From an uncultured Collinsella sp. (GTDB lineage Bacteria > Actinomycetota > Coriobacteriia > Coriobacteriales > Coriobacteriaceae): DNA of 64,000 nucleotides. The notes below the pieces were generated by a model, which was not told the DNA's origin, searched no databases, and saw only the letters and a program-made list of their open reading frames with translations. Numbering within the stretch: the first letter of the stretch is position 1; each line of letters starts with the position of its first letter. The DNA lies in NCBI GenBank assembly GCA_900541795.1, contig UQLC01000012.1, positions 1-64,000 on the forward strand, given 5' to 3'. The translations under genes were made by a program, and so were the position numbers. This document shows positions 7,897-15,227 of the stretch, piece by piece.

Positions 7897-9246
7897 TTTG
7901 GCAGTGGCGCGGCCGAGCCAGTTGCCGCTATGGTGGTAGATGGTGAACATCGTGGCGGTGATGAGCCAGGTTACAGGGTAGACCAGCAGCAGGTGCTCAA
8001 GCGACGGATCGAACGGCATAATCGCAAACACCCAGATCACCCTGAGCACGACGGTGCCAAAAATCGTGAGCAGCATGGGCTGCAAGCTCACGCCGGCACC
8101 ACGAATGGAGCCCGACGCGTTTTCGATAATCGAGAAAATCGCGTAGAACGGCGCAATGAAATGAAGAATCGTCGTGGTATACGCCGCAATCGAAGCATCG
8201 TCGACAAACAGACGCGACAGAGGACCCGAGAACACCAGCAGCACGGCAGACAGGCCACCAATGAGCATAAACGACAGCACGAGCGACGTATGGTAGCCCT
8301 TGCGCATGCGCTCGTAGTTGCGCGCGCCAAAGTTCTGTGCCGAGAACGTGGTGATCGACACGCCAAGCGCCTCGGTAACCATCCAGACAATGCCATCCAA
8401 ACGGCCCGAAAGACCCCACGCCGTGGTGACATCGGCGCCAAACGAGTTGACCGACACCTGAATCAAAACGTTGGAAATCGAATACGCAGCAGACTGAAAG
8501 CCAAGCGGCAGACCACACGAGATCATGCTCTTACAAATGCCAGGATCAATGCCGAGTTTGGACAGCGAAAGCCGCCACGCACCCGGTGCGTGCATCATGC
8601 GAATCACGATCATCGTGGCGTTGGAGCAAATGGTCAGCGCCACCGCGATGCCGCAGCCCAGAGCCTCCATATGAAGCACGGCAACGAAGATGACATCCAG
8701 CACCGCATTAACAAGGCAGCCGGAAGCGATGATCACAGCAGGTCCGCGCGTGTCGCCCACGGCGCGCAGCAGTGCCGTACCCATATTGAGCAGCAGCGCC
8801 GCAACCATGGCGGCAAAATAGCAACGAGCATAGGCCACGCCCTCGGCCAATAGCTCATGCGGCGTGTTCATAAGCACCAGCATGGGCTCAACGAACACTA
8901 TGCCAAGAATCGAGAAAACGATACCGCCCACCAGCGCGAGCGTCATGGCCGTATGGACCGAACGGCTCAGTCGCTCATCATCGTGCTGGCCAAAATACTG
9001 ACCGGTAATGACCGCGCAGCCGGCGCCGACGCCAACGCAAAAGCCAATGCAGAGCTCGGTGAGCACCATCGTGGCCTGAATGCCGCCCAGTGCGAGCTTG
9101 CCGCCAAACTGACCGACGATATAGGTACCGATAAGCGTGTAGGCCTGCTGAAAAAACGAACTAAAAAAGATGGGAACGCACAGCGAAAGCAGCTGCTGCC
9201 AAATAACGCCCTGCGTTACATCGATAGCCGTAGATTTCTTAGCCAC
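7894..9246 (-). CDS. MATE family efflux transporter
   Basis: A polytopic membrane protein of about 450 residues from the multi-antimicrobial extrusion (MATE, DinF/NorM-like) family, which exports cationic compounds by cation antiport. Evenly spaced hydrophobic segments suggest about 12 membrane helices in two homologous halves; QAYTLIGTYIVGQFGG is typical of the first helix region. The start is placed at the GTG at 9246 (VAKKSTAIDVTQG), because GGAGGG lies just upstream and longer versions begin with an atypical Trp/Cys-rich lead. The substrate is unknown. It ends inside a REP-like inverted repeat shared with cobO. Confidence 0.9.
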   Translation of the reverse strand: MAKKSTAIDVTQGVIWQQLLSLCVPIFFSSFFQQAYTLIGTYIVGQFGGKLALGGIQATMVLTELCIGFCVGVGAGCAVITGQYFGQHDDERLSRSVHTAMTLALVGGIVFSILGIVFVEPMLVLMNTPHELLAEGVAYARCYFAAMVAALLLNMGTALLRAVGDTRGPAVIIASGCLVNAVLDVIFVAVLHMEALGCGIAVALTICSNATMIVIRMMHAPGAWRLSLSKLGIDPGICKSMISCGLPLGFQSAAYSISNVLIQVSVNSFGADVTTAWGLSGRLDGIVWMVTEALGVSITTFSAQNFGARNYERMRKGYHTSLVLSFMLIGGLSAVLLVFSGPLSRLFVDDASIAAYTTTILHFIAPFYAIFSIIENASGSIRGAGVSLQPMLLTIFGTVVLRVIWVFAIMPFDPSLEHLLLVYPVTWLITATMFTIYHHSGNWLGRATAK

Positions 9247-9371
9247 ACGCCCTCCCCACCAGCATACGTCAAACAACAAAACGGCAATTTAAGGCCAAAA
9301 CCAATAGCAGCTTAGCACCGACCGGCGTCGACCGAAACACCCCGAGTCAGAGCCCGGTGCGAACTATCTGC

Positions 9372-10286
9372 TTAGTGATACAAACCCGGCTGGTAGTGAT
9401 ACTCATTGCTCACATGCGGGCACAGCTGCCAAAAGGCGACGGCACTCGCCGCGGCCACGTTGAGCGAATCGACCCCGTGCGCCATCGGAATGCGCACGGC
9501 CCGGTCGCAGCCCGCGATGGTCTTGGCGCCCAGGCCAGCACCCTCGGTGCCCATAAAGATTGCCAGGCGGTCAATCTCCTGGAGCGCGGGATCGTCCAGC
9601 GAAACGGAGTCGTCCGTCAGCGCCATCGCAGCGCACGAAAAACCGGCTTCGTGCAGCGCCGCCAGGCCGTCGTGCGGCCATACGCGCGCCTCGCTGCCAA
9701 TACGAGTCCACGGCACCTGAAACACCGTGCCCATGCTCACACGAGCCGAGCGACGATACAGCGGATCGCAGCACGTAGGACTGACCAAAATACCGTCAAC
9801 ATTCAACGCAGCCGCCGAGCGGAAAATCGCACCCACATTAGTATGGTCGACAATACCCTCGAGCACGCACACGCGCACCGGACGCTCCCCCGCAGCTTTT
9901 ACGACGCCGTCGAGAAACTCATCAACCGGAATCTGCCGCGGGCGACGAAACGCCGCGAGTGCACCGCGCGTCACGTTAAAGCCCGTCAACTGCTCCATGA
10001 GCTCCATGGAGGCCACGAACACAGGAACCGGACCTGCGCCCTCGCGCGCAACCAGGCGCTCAAACAGCGGCATCATCTGATCGAGCCAGCGTTCGCCCAA
10101 AAGAAAGCTCACCGGCTGGTATCCGGCACGGACCGCGCGCTCAATAACCTTGGCACTCTCGGCGATAAAGATGCCCTTTTGCGGCTCCAACACGCAGCGC
10201 AGCTCGCGCTCGGTCAGTCGCACGTAGGCATCGAGCCGCTCGTCCTCGAGCGAATCAATTCGCAGAACCTCAACGGCATCAGTCAT
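9372..10286 (-). CDS. SpoU/TrmH-family RNA 2'-O-methyltransferase
   Basis: A SPOUT-class methyltransferase that methylates ribose 2'-OH in rRNA or tRNA with S-adenosylmethionine. The three SpoU motifs are clear in order: NVGAIFRSA, then IFMGTEGAGL, then IPMAHGVDSLNVAAASAV near the C-terminus, which builds the knotted cofactor site. An N-terminal L30e-like part (AESAKVIERAV.AGY) resembles RlmB/TsnR-type enzymes. The exact nucleotide is not predictable. The start at 10286 (MTDAVEVLRID) is preferred over the ATG 11 codons upstream, though the ribosome site is weak for both. Confidence 0.9.
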   Translation of the reverse strand: MTDAVEVLRIDSLEDERLDAYVRLTERELRCVLEPQKGIFIAESAKVIERAVRAGYQPVSFLLGERWLDQMMPLFERLVAREGAGPVPVFVASMELMEQLTGFNVTRGALAAFRRPRQIPVDEFLDGVVKAAGERPVRVCVLEGIVDHTNVGAIFRSAAALNVDGILVSPTCCDPLYRRSARVSMGTVFQVPWTRIGSEARVWPHDGLAALHEAGFSCAAMALTDDSVSLDDPALQEIDRLAIFMGTEGAGLGAKTIAGCDRAVRIPMAHGVDSLNVAAASAVAFWQLCPHVSNEYHYQPGLYH

Positions 10287-10395
10287 AGCAGCCTGCCCGC
10301 ACCCTTCTTTACAGCACATCTATACCAAACGAGGCGACGCTAAGCGCCGCCCCATGCATTCAATCAACCCGATGATACCGTTCGCGCCAGGCGAT

Positions 10396-10914
10396 TTACG
10401 CCCCAACGCGACGATACGTCACGAACTCATAATCGACACCTTCGTCGCCCTCACCCGCGGCAATCGTGGCAACCCCGCCAGCCCGCGAAACTTCCCATGC
10501 AGGATCGGCATCCAAATTGGGAAAATACGTGTCCACGGGATGGACGCAGTGGTCATGCGTGACCTCGGCCTCCACGCAGTACGGCAAAAATTGCCGATAG
10601 ACATCGCCGCCGCCGATCACCCACGCAACGGGCTCATCGGCAACCGCAGCGAGCGCCTCGTCGATGCTATGCACCACGTCGACGCCCTCGGGAGCAAAGC
10701 TCTCGTCGCGGGTGAGCACGATATTGCGGCGGTTCTTGAGCGGACGCCCACCGGGAAAACTCAGCAGGGTCTTGCGCCCCATAATGACCGGGCAACCTTT
10801 GGTGCACGCCACAAAATGGCGCATGTCGGCGCGATTAGACACCACCATATCGCCCTCGCGCCCAATGCCCCAGTCGTCACACACGGCGACGATGGCAGAA
10901 AGCTTACACGTCAT
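10396..10914 (-). CDS. folA: Dihydrofolate reductase
   Basis: An NADPH-dependent enzyme that regenerates tetrahydrofolate, needed after thymidylate synthase turns methylene-THF into DHF. It shows LSAIVAVCDDWGIGREGDM at the N-terminus, VIMGRKTLLSFP in the middle and WVIGGGDVYRQFLPY later, the usual DHFR blocks. Length is about 172 residues. The ATG at 10914 has an AGGTGG ribosome site 5 nt upstream; the site overlaps the end of thyA, 10 nt upstream on the same strand, so the pair is co-transcribed and probably translationally coupled. This is the common thyA-folA functional pair. Confidence 0.95.
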   Translation of the reverse strand: MTCKLSAIVAVCDDWGIGREGDMVVSNRADMRHFVACTKGCPVIMGRKTLLSFPGGRPLKNRRNIVLTRDESFAPEGVDVVHSIDEALAAVADEPVAWVIGGGDVYRQFLPYCVEAEVTHDHCVHPVDTYFPNLDADPAWEVSRAGGVATIAAGEGDEGVDYEFVTYRRVGA

Positions 10915-10923
10915 GAGCGCCAC

Positions 10924-11772
10924 CTACACCGCAATGGGAATGTTCTTGACCTGCGGGCCGTGCTCGTAGCCCTCCACGATGAGGTCATCGGTCGTAAACG
11001 CGTAGAAATCATGCACGTCGGGGTTAAGCGTTACCTTAGGCGCCGCAAACTGCGGACGCTCGATAAGTTCGCGGACGATATCGACATGACGGTCGTAAAT
11101 GTGGGCATCGGCAATCACGTGCAGCAGCTCGCCGGGAATCATATCGACCGACTGCGCGACCATCATCAGCAAAATGGCGTACTGGCACACATTCCAGTTG
11201 TTGGCGGCCAAAATGTCTTGGCTGCGCTGGTTGAGAATCATGTTGAGTGTGGGCTTATCGTCCTGCGGGCGCTGCGTCACGTTATAGGTCACGCTGTAGG
11301 CGCACGGATACAGGTGCATCTCGGACAGGTCGCTAAACACGTAGGTGTTGGTCATGATGCGGCGGCTGTACGGCGTGTTCTTAAGGTCGTACAGCACGCG
11401 GTCCATCTGGTCAAAGTCACCCTCGGCATAATGGCTTTTCTGCCCAATCTGGTACCCGTAGGCCTTGCCGATGGAACCGGTCTCGTCGGCCCACTCATCC
11501 CAAATATGGCTGTTGAGGTCGTGGACGTTATTTGACTTCTTTTGATAGATCCACAGAATCTCGTCCATGGCAGACTTAAGCGCCGTGCGACGCAGTGTGA
11601 GCGCAGGAAACTCCTCACGCAGGTCGTAGCGAGCCGTAACGCCAAAGTTTTTAATGGTATAGGCAGGGGTGCCGTCCTCCCACACCGGTCGGACCTTTTG
11701 GCCCTCGGTGGTGGTGCCATGGTCCAAGATATCGCGGCACATGGTTACAAACTGTTGATCAGCCTTGCTCAT
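10924..11772 (-). CDS. thyA: Thymidylate synthase, divergent ThyA
   Basis: The enzyme makes dTMP from dUMP with methylene-tetrahydrofolate. The catalytic cysteine is Cys157 in LYPCAYSV, where the classical enzyme has PPCH, so the next residue is Ala instead of His. The phosphate and dUMP-binding pieces are also altered: QRSQDILAANNWNVCQYA, and HIYDRH instead of HIYxNH. This resembles the Bacillus ThyA / phage branch rather than the E. coli type. The start at 11772 has AGGAGGG 3 nt upstream and gives 282 residues; a frame that stays open to 12087 runs back over the divergent regulatory region and is not a real extension. It is the first gene of the thyA-folA pair. Confidence 0.93.
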   Translation of the reverse strand: MSKADQQFVTMCRDILDHGTTTEGQKVRPVWEDGTPAYTIKNFGVTARYDLREEFPALTLRRTALKSAMDEILWIYQKKSNNVHDLNSHIWDEWADETGSIGKAYGYQIGQKSHYAEGDFDQMDRVLYDLKNTPYSRRIMTNTYVFSDLSEMHLYPCAYSVTYNVTQRPQDDKPTLNMILNQRSQDILAANNWNVCQYAILLMMVAQSVDMIPGELLHVIADAHIYDRHVDIVRELIERPQFAAPKVTLNPDVHDFYAFTTDDLIVEGYEHGPQVKNIPIAV

Positions 11773-11859
11773 TGACCCTCCTGTCAGTCGCCTATAAGCG
11801 AAATTCATTGTAGCCCAGGCGCACGCGACCCCACAGCCCAAACATAAGCCCTCATTTTC

Positions 11860-11871
11860 TGACATATGCCA
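11860..11871. promoter_or_regulatory. Palindromic operator-like site 1
   Basis: TGACATATGCCA is a near-palindrome just upstream of a -35-like box of the DUF134 gene. It matches the perfect palindrome at 11913-11924 in 11 of 12 positions. Confidence 0.55.
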
Positions 11872-11879
11872 GAAATTCC

Positions 11880-11907
11880 TTGCGCATATCCGCACGTTCG
11901 ATATTCT
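11880..11907 (+). promoter_or_regulatory. Likely promoter of the DUF134/NifX-like gene
   Basis: TTGCGC at 11880-11885 and TATTCT at 11902-11907 are 16 nt apart, with transcription expected to begin near 11914, inside the second palindrome. The two palindromes therefore bracket the promoter. Confidence 0.5.
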
Positions 11908-11912
11908 ATTGT

Positions 11913-11924
11913 TGACATATGTCA
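11913..11924. promoter_or_regulatory. Palindromic operator-like site 2
   Basis: TGACATATGTCA is a perfect 12-bp palindrome at the expected transcription start and 4 nt before the AGGAG ribosome site, well placed for repression. Autoregulation by the DUF134 protein is the simplest idea. Confidence 0.6.
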
Positions 11925-11938
11925 GATTAGGAGCATGT

Positions 11939-12703
11939 ATGGCAGGAAGACGAGAAAAATTACGCCGCGTTGGGATCATCCCCGAATATCGCGGTTTTAC
12001 CCCCGACGGCCTTGCCAGCGGAGATGCCATCGACATGACGGTCGACGAACTCGAGGTCCTGCGCCTATGCGACCTGGAAGGCCTCAATCAGGAGAAAGTC
12101 GCCCAGTGCATGGGCATTGCCCGCGCCACGGTGGCGTCAATCTGCAGCCGCGCGCATCGCAAGGTGGCAAACGCGCTGGTCAACGGGCGGGCGCTCAGTA
12201 TCGAGGGCGGCAATATCGCATACTCCCCCATCACCACGACGACGGCCGCATGGCCAGCAAAGGAGGTCGGCACCATGAGGGTGGCAACGACGTACGACAA
12301 CGGCAACATCTTTATGCACTTTGGCCGCAGCGAACAGTTCAAGATCTACGACATCCAGGATGGCAAGGTGCTCAACGAGCAGGTCGTAGGCACCGGCGGC
12401 ACCGGTCACGGCGCCCTGGCGGGCCTGCTTGCCAACGGTGGCATCGACGCGCTCATCTGCGGCGGTATCGGAGGCGGGGCCATCAACGCGCTCACCCAGG
12501 CTGGCATCACGGTCTATGCGGGCGCCCAGGGCAGCTGCGACGCCTGCGTCGAGGCCCTCATTGCCGGCACGCTCGCGCAGACCGGCGAGGCCACCTGCGA
12601 CTGCCACGGCCACGACCACGAGCACACCCACGAGCAAGGCGAGTCCTGCGGCTGCCACGGCCATCACGAGCACGAGGGCCACGAGGGCTGCGGCTGCCAC
12701 TAA
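11939..12703 (+). CDS. DUF134 DNA-binding protein fused to NifX-like domain with His/Cys-rich tail
   Basis: A 254-residue fusion. Residues 1-85 are a DUF134 helix-turn-helix of the sigma-region-4 kind (RRVGIIPEYRGFTP ... LNQEKVAQCMGIARATVASI). Residues 113-218 are a dinitrogenase iron-molybdenum cofactor (NifX/NafY/NifB C-terminal) domain, with MHFGRSEQF and the glycine-rich ICGGIGGGAINAL. Residues 219-254 are a tail of repeated CxC, HxH and GCGCH units likely to bind metal. It may sense a metal or metal cluster and repress its own gene through the paired TGACATATG palindromes. The start at 11939 has AGGAG 5 nt upstream. It is divergent from thyA. The true cofactor is unknown. Confidence 0.85.
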   Translation: MAGRREKLRRVGIIPEYRGFTPDGLASGDAIDMTVDELEVLRLCDLEGLNQEKVAQCMGIARATVASICSRAHRKVANALVNGRALSIEGGNIAYSPITTTTAAWPAKEVGTMRVATTYDNGNIFMHFGRSEQFKIYDIQDGKVLNEQVVGTGGTGHGALAGLLANGGIDALICGGIGGGAINALTQAGITVYAGAQGSCDACVEALIAGTLAQTGEATCDCHGHDHEHTHEQGESCGCHGHHEHEGHEGCGCH

Positions 12704-12766
12704 CGGCACGGCACCGCGAGCTCGGGGTGCGACGCTGAACGCAACCCAGCAATCAAAGCCAACAAC

Positions 12767-12798
12767 AAAGGCCACCCGGTAGCTTCCGAGTGGCCTTT
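12767..12798. terminator. Hairpin terminator between convergent genes
   Basis: AAAGGCCAC and GTGGCCTTT pair perfectly, with a further CGG/CCG inside, between the DUF134 gene and the end of ffh. The T run is only three bases, so it is a moderate terminator. Confidence 0.6.
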
Positions 12799-12823
12799 GC
12801 CATATCAAGCTGGAATTACAGCC

Positions 12824-14299
12824 CTATTTCTTATTGCGCATCTGCGCTTCCATCTGGCGCAGCAGATCCATATCGGACTTGGGGCCGCCCGTTCCCAGGC
12901 CGCCCATGCCGCCCAGACCCATAGCGTCCAGGCCAGGGATATTGGGCATGCGCATCCTCTTGCCCTTCTTACCCTTCTTGCCCTTCTTGCCGCCGGCCTG
13001 CGCCTGATTGGCCATCGTGCGCATGCGGCCCATCATCTTATTCATCTCGCCCCACTGCTTCATAAGGCTATTGACCTCGGTGGGGGTCACGCCGGCGCCC
13101 TTGGCGATACGCGCGCGACGCTGGCCGTTGATGATGGAGGGACGCAGGCGCTCCTCCTTGGTCATCGACATGATGATGGCCTCGTTCTTGTCGAAGATGC
13201 CCTCGTCCAGGTTGCCGCCCATCTGGTTGAGCGCGCGCTGGCCACCGGGAAGCATACCCAGAATGCCCTTCATGCCGCCCATCTTCTTGACGGCCTTCAT
13301 CTGGTCGAGCATATCGTTCATGGTAAAGCCCTCGCGCAGCATGCGCTCGGCGGCCTCGAGCTGCTCGGCATCGGCGGCCTCCTGGGCCTTCTCGATGATG
13401 CCGACGACATCGCCCATGCCCAAGATGCGCTTGGCCATGCGGTCCGGGTAAAACGGCTCCAGCGAATCGGGCTTCTCGCCCATGCTCACGAACTTGATGG
13501 GCTTGCCGGTCACCTGGCGCACAGAAAGCGCGCCGCCGCCACGGGCGTCGCCATCGAGCTTGGAGATGATCACGCCGTCAAAGTCGGTGCGCTCGGCGAA
13601 GGTCGAGACAACGTTGACGATATCCTGGCCGGTCATGGCATCGACGACCATCAGCACCTGATCGGGCTTGACGGCTTTCTTGATGTCCACGGCCTCCTGC
13701 ATCATTTGCTCGTCGATCTGCAGGCGGCCGGCGGTATCGACGATGACCACATCGCGCAGGTGGTCGACAGCCTCCTGGATGGCGCCCTTGGCGATATCGA
13801 CCGGGTGCTCGCCGTCACCGCGGAAGACCGGAACGCCGATCTCTCCACCGAGCGTGGCCAGCTGGTCGGCAGCGGCAGGGCGGTAGACATCGCACGCGGC
13901 GAGCAGGGGCGAGCGGCCCTGCTTCTTGAGCAGGTAGGCCAGCTTTACGGCCGCCGTGGTCTTACCGGAACCCTGAAGGCCCACGAGCATGATGACATTG
14001 GGGATGCGGTTGCTAAAGACGAGCTTGCTCTCGGTGGAGCCGAGCATCTCGGTGAGCTGGTCGAGCACGATCTTGACGACGTTTTGCGCCGGCGACAGCG
14101 ACTCCATGACCTCGGCGGTCATGCAGCGCTCCTTGGTCTTGGCGACAAACTCCTTGACGACCTTGAAGTTGACGTCGGCCTCAAGCAGCGCCATGCGAAT
14201 GTCGCGCATGGCCGAGGTGATATCGGCCTCGGTCAGCTTACCCTTGCCGCGCAAGCGGTCAAATGTGTCGTTGAGGCGATCGCTCAGGGAATCAAACAC
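12824..14299 (-). CDS. ffh: Signal recognition particle protein Ffh
   Basis: The SRP54 GTPase that, with 4.5S/6S RNA, brings ribosomes making membrane proteins to FtsY. The 491 residues show the N-terminal four-helix bundle and G1 GLQGSGKTT at about 107-115. VIVDTAGRLQ is near 190 and TKLDGDARGGGAL near 245. A methionine-rich M domain for signal-peptide and RNA binding ends in a Gly/Met-rich tail with a Lys-rich patch (GGKKGKKGKKGKR). Translation starts at GTG (14299) with AAGGAG 6 nt upstream. It lies 10 nt after ftsY in the rnc-smc-ftsY-ffh operon. Confidence 0.98.
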   Translation of the reverse strand: MFDSLSDRLNDTFDRLRGKGKLTEADITSAMRDIRMALLEADVNFKVVKEFVAKTKERCMTAEVMESLSPAQNVVKIVLDQLTEMLGSTESKLVFSNRIPNVIMLVGLQGSGKTTAAVKLAYLLKKQGRSPLLAACDVYRPAAADQLATLGGEIGVPVFRGDGEHPVDIAKGAIQEAVDHLRDVVIVDTAGRLQIDEQMMQEAVDIKKAVKPDQVLMVVDAMTGQDIVNVVSTFAERTDFDGVIISKLDGDARGGGALSVRQVTGKPIKFVSMGEKPDSLEPFYPDRMAKRILGMGDVVGIIEKAQEAADAEQLEAAERMLREGFTMNDMLDQMKAVKKMGGMKGILGMLPGGQRALNQMGGNLDEGIFDKNEAIIMSMTKEERLRPSIINGQRRARIAKGAGVTPTEVNSLMKQWGEMNKMMGRMRTMANQAQAGGKKGKKGKKGKRMRMPNIPGLDAMGLGGMGGLGTGGPKSDMDLLRQMEAQMRNKK

Positions 14300-14309
14300 T
14301 GGTTACTCC

Positions 14310-15227
14310 TTAGTTGGACTCGCCCACCAGGGCGCGGCAGAAATCTTTGGCATTGAACTCCTGCAGGTCATCGACCTGCTCGCCCACGCCCACGCGCAGG
14401 ATCGGGAGCTTGAGCTTCTCGGCAACGGCCATGGCGATACCGCCCTTAGCCGTTCCGTCGAGCTTTGTCATGATAATACCGTCCAGACCCAGCGCCTCGT
14501 TAAACTCGAGCGCCTGGTTCAGACCGTTTTGGCCTGTCGCGGCATCGATCACGAGGACGACCGAGACAGGCATGGGGCCGGCGGCCATATTGGCGGCGCG
14601 CTTACGCGTCACGTTGACCACCTTGGCAAGCTCACGCATGAGTTCGGGGCTCGTGTGCAGACGGCCGGCGGTGTCGATAAGCACCAGGTCGCTGCCGCGC
14701 TTGTCGGCCTCGTCGAGCACGTCGTAGCAAACGCTTGCCGGGTCGGAGCCGCGGTCGCGCTTGATGACGGGGACGCCTGCGCGCTGGCCCCACACATCGA
14801 GTTGCTCGATGGCGGCGGCGCGGAAGGTATCGGCCGAACCGATCACGACGTTCTTGCCGCGGGCAGCCATGGCGCTCGCGATCTTGCCGACCGTGGTGGT
14901 CTTGCCGGCACCGTTAATGCCCACAAACAGCACGCAGCTCGGCGTGTCGGCGAACGGATCTCGCTCGGCGGGCACAAAATGTTGCTCGAGCTGCTCGGCC
15001 AGGGCGCGACGGAGTTGCGGGGCGGTCTTGAGGTTCTTCTTGGCCGCGGCATCGCGCAGGTCATCGGACACCTTAATCGCGACCTCGGCACCCATGTCAC
15101 CCATGACGAGAGTGTCCTCTAGGTCCTCCCAAAAATCCTCGTCGACCTCGCCGCCAAAATAAAAGACCTCGTTGAGGGCCTCGCGGCTGCGCTCAAGTCC
15201 GCGCGAGAGAGCATCGAAGAATCCCAT
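14310..15227 (-). CDS. ftsY: SRP receptor FtsY
   Basis: The membrane-associated SRP receptor GTPase that docks the Ffh-ribosome complex. The 305-residue form is short and lacks the long acidic N-terminal A domain of E. coli. It begins directly with MGFFDALSRGLERSREAL, whose amphipathic helix probably contacts the membrane. GTPase motifs are GINGAGKTTTVGK, DTFRAAA, DTAGRLHTSPELM and TKLDGTAKGG. Its ATG overlaps the smc stop as TAATG, so translation is coupled. Confidence 0.98.
   Translation of the reverse strand: MGFFDALSRGLERSREALNEVFYFGGEVDEDFWEDLEDTLVMGDMGAEVAIKVSDDLRDAAAKKNLKTAPQLRRALAEQLEQHFVPAERDPFADTPSCVLFVGINGAGKTTTVGKIASAMAARGKNVVIGSADTFRAAAIEQLDVWGQRAGVPVIKRDRGSDPASVCYDVLDEADKRGSDLVLIDTAGRLHTSPELMRELAKVVNVTRKRAANMAAGPMPVSVVLVIDAATGQNGLNQALEFNEALGLDGIIMTKLDGTAKGGIAMAVAEKLKLPILRVGVGEQVDDLQEFNAKDFCRALVGESN

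Noticed and set aside
11773..12087. N-terminal extension of thyA
   Set aside because: It would overlap the promoter and start of the divergent DUF134 gene; a strong ribosome site marks the start at 11772.
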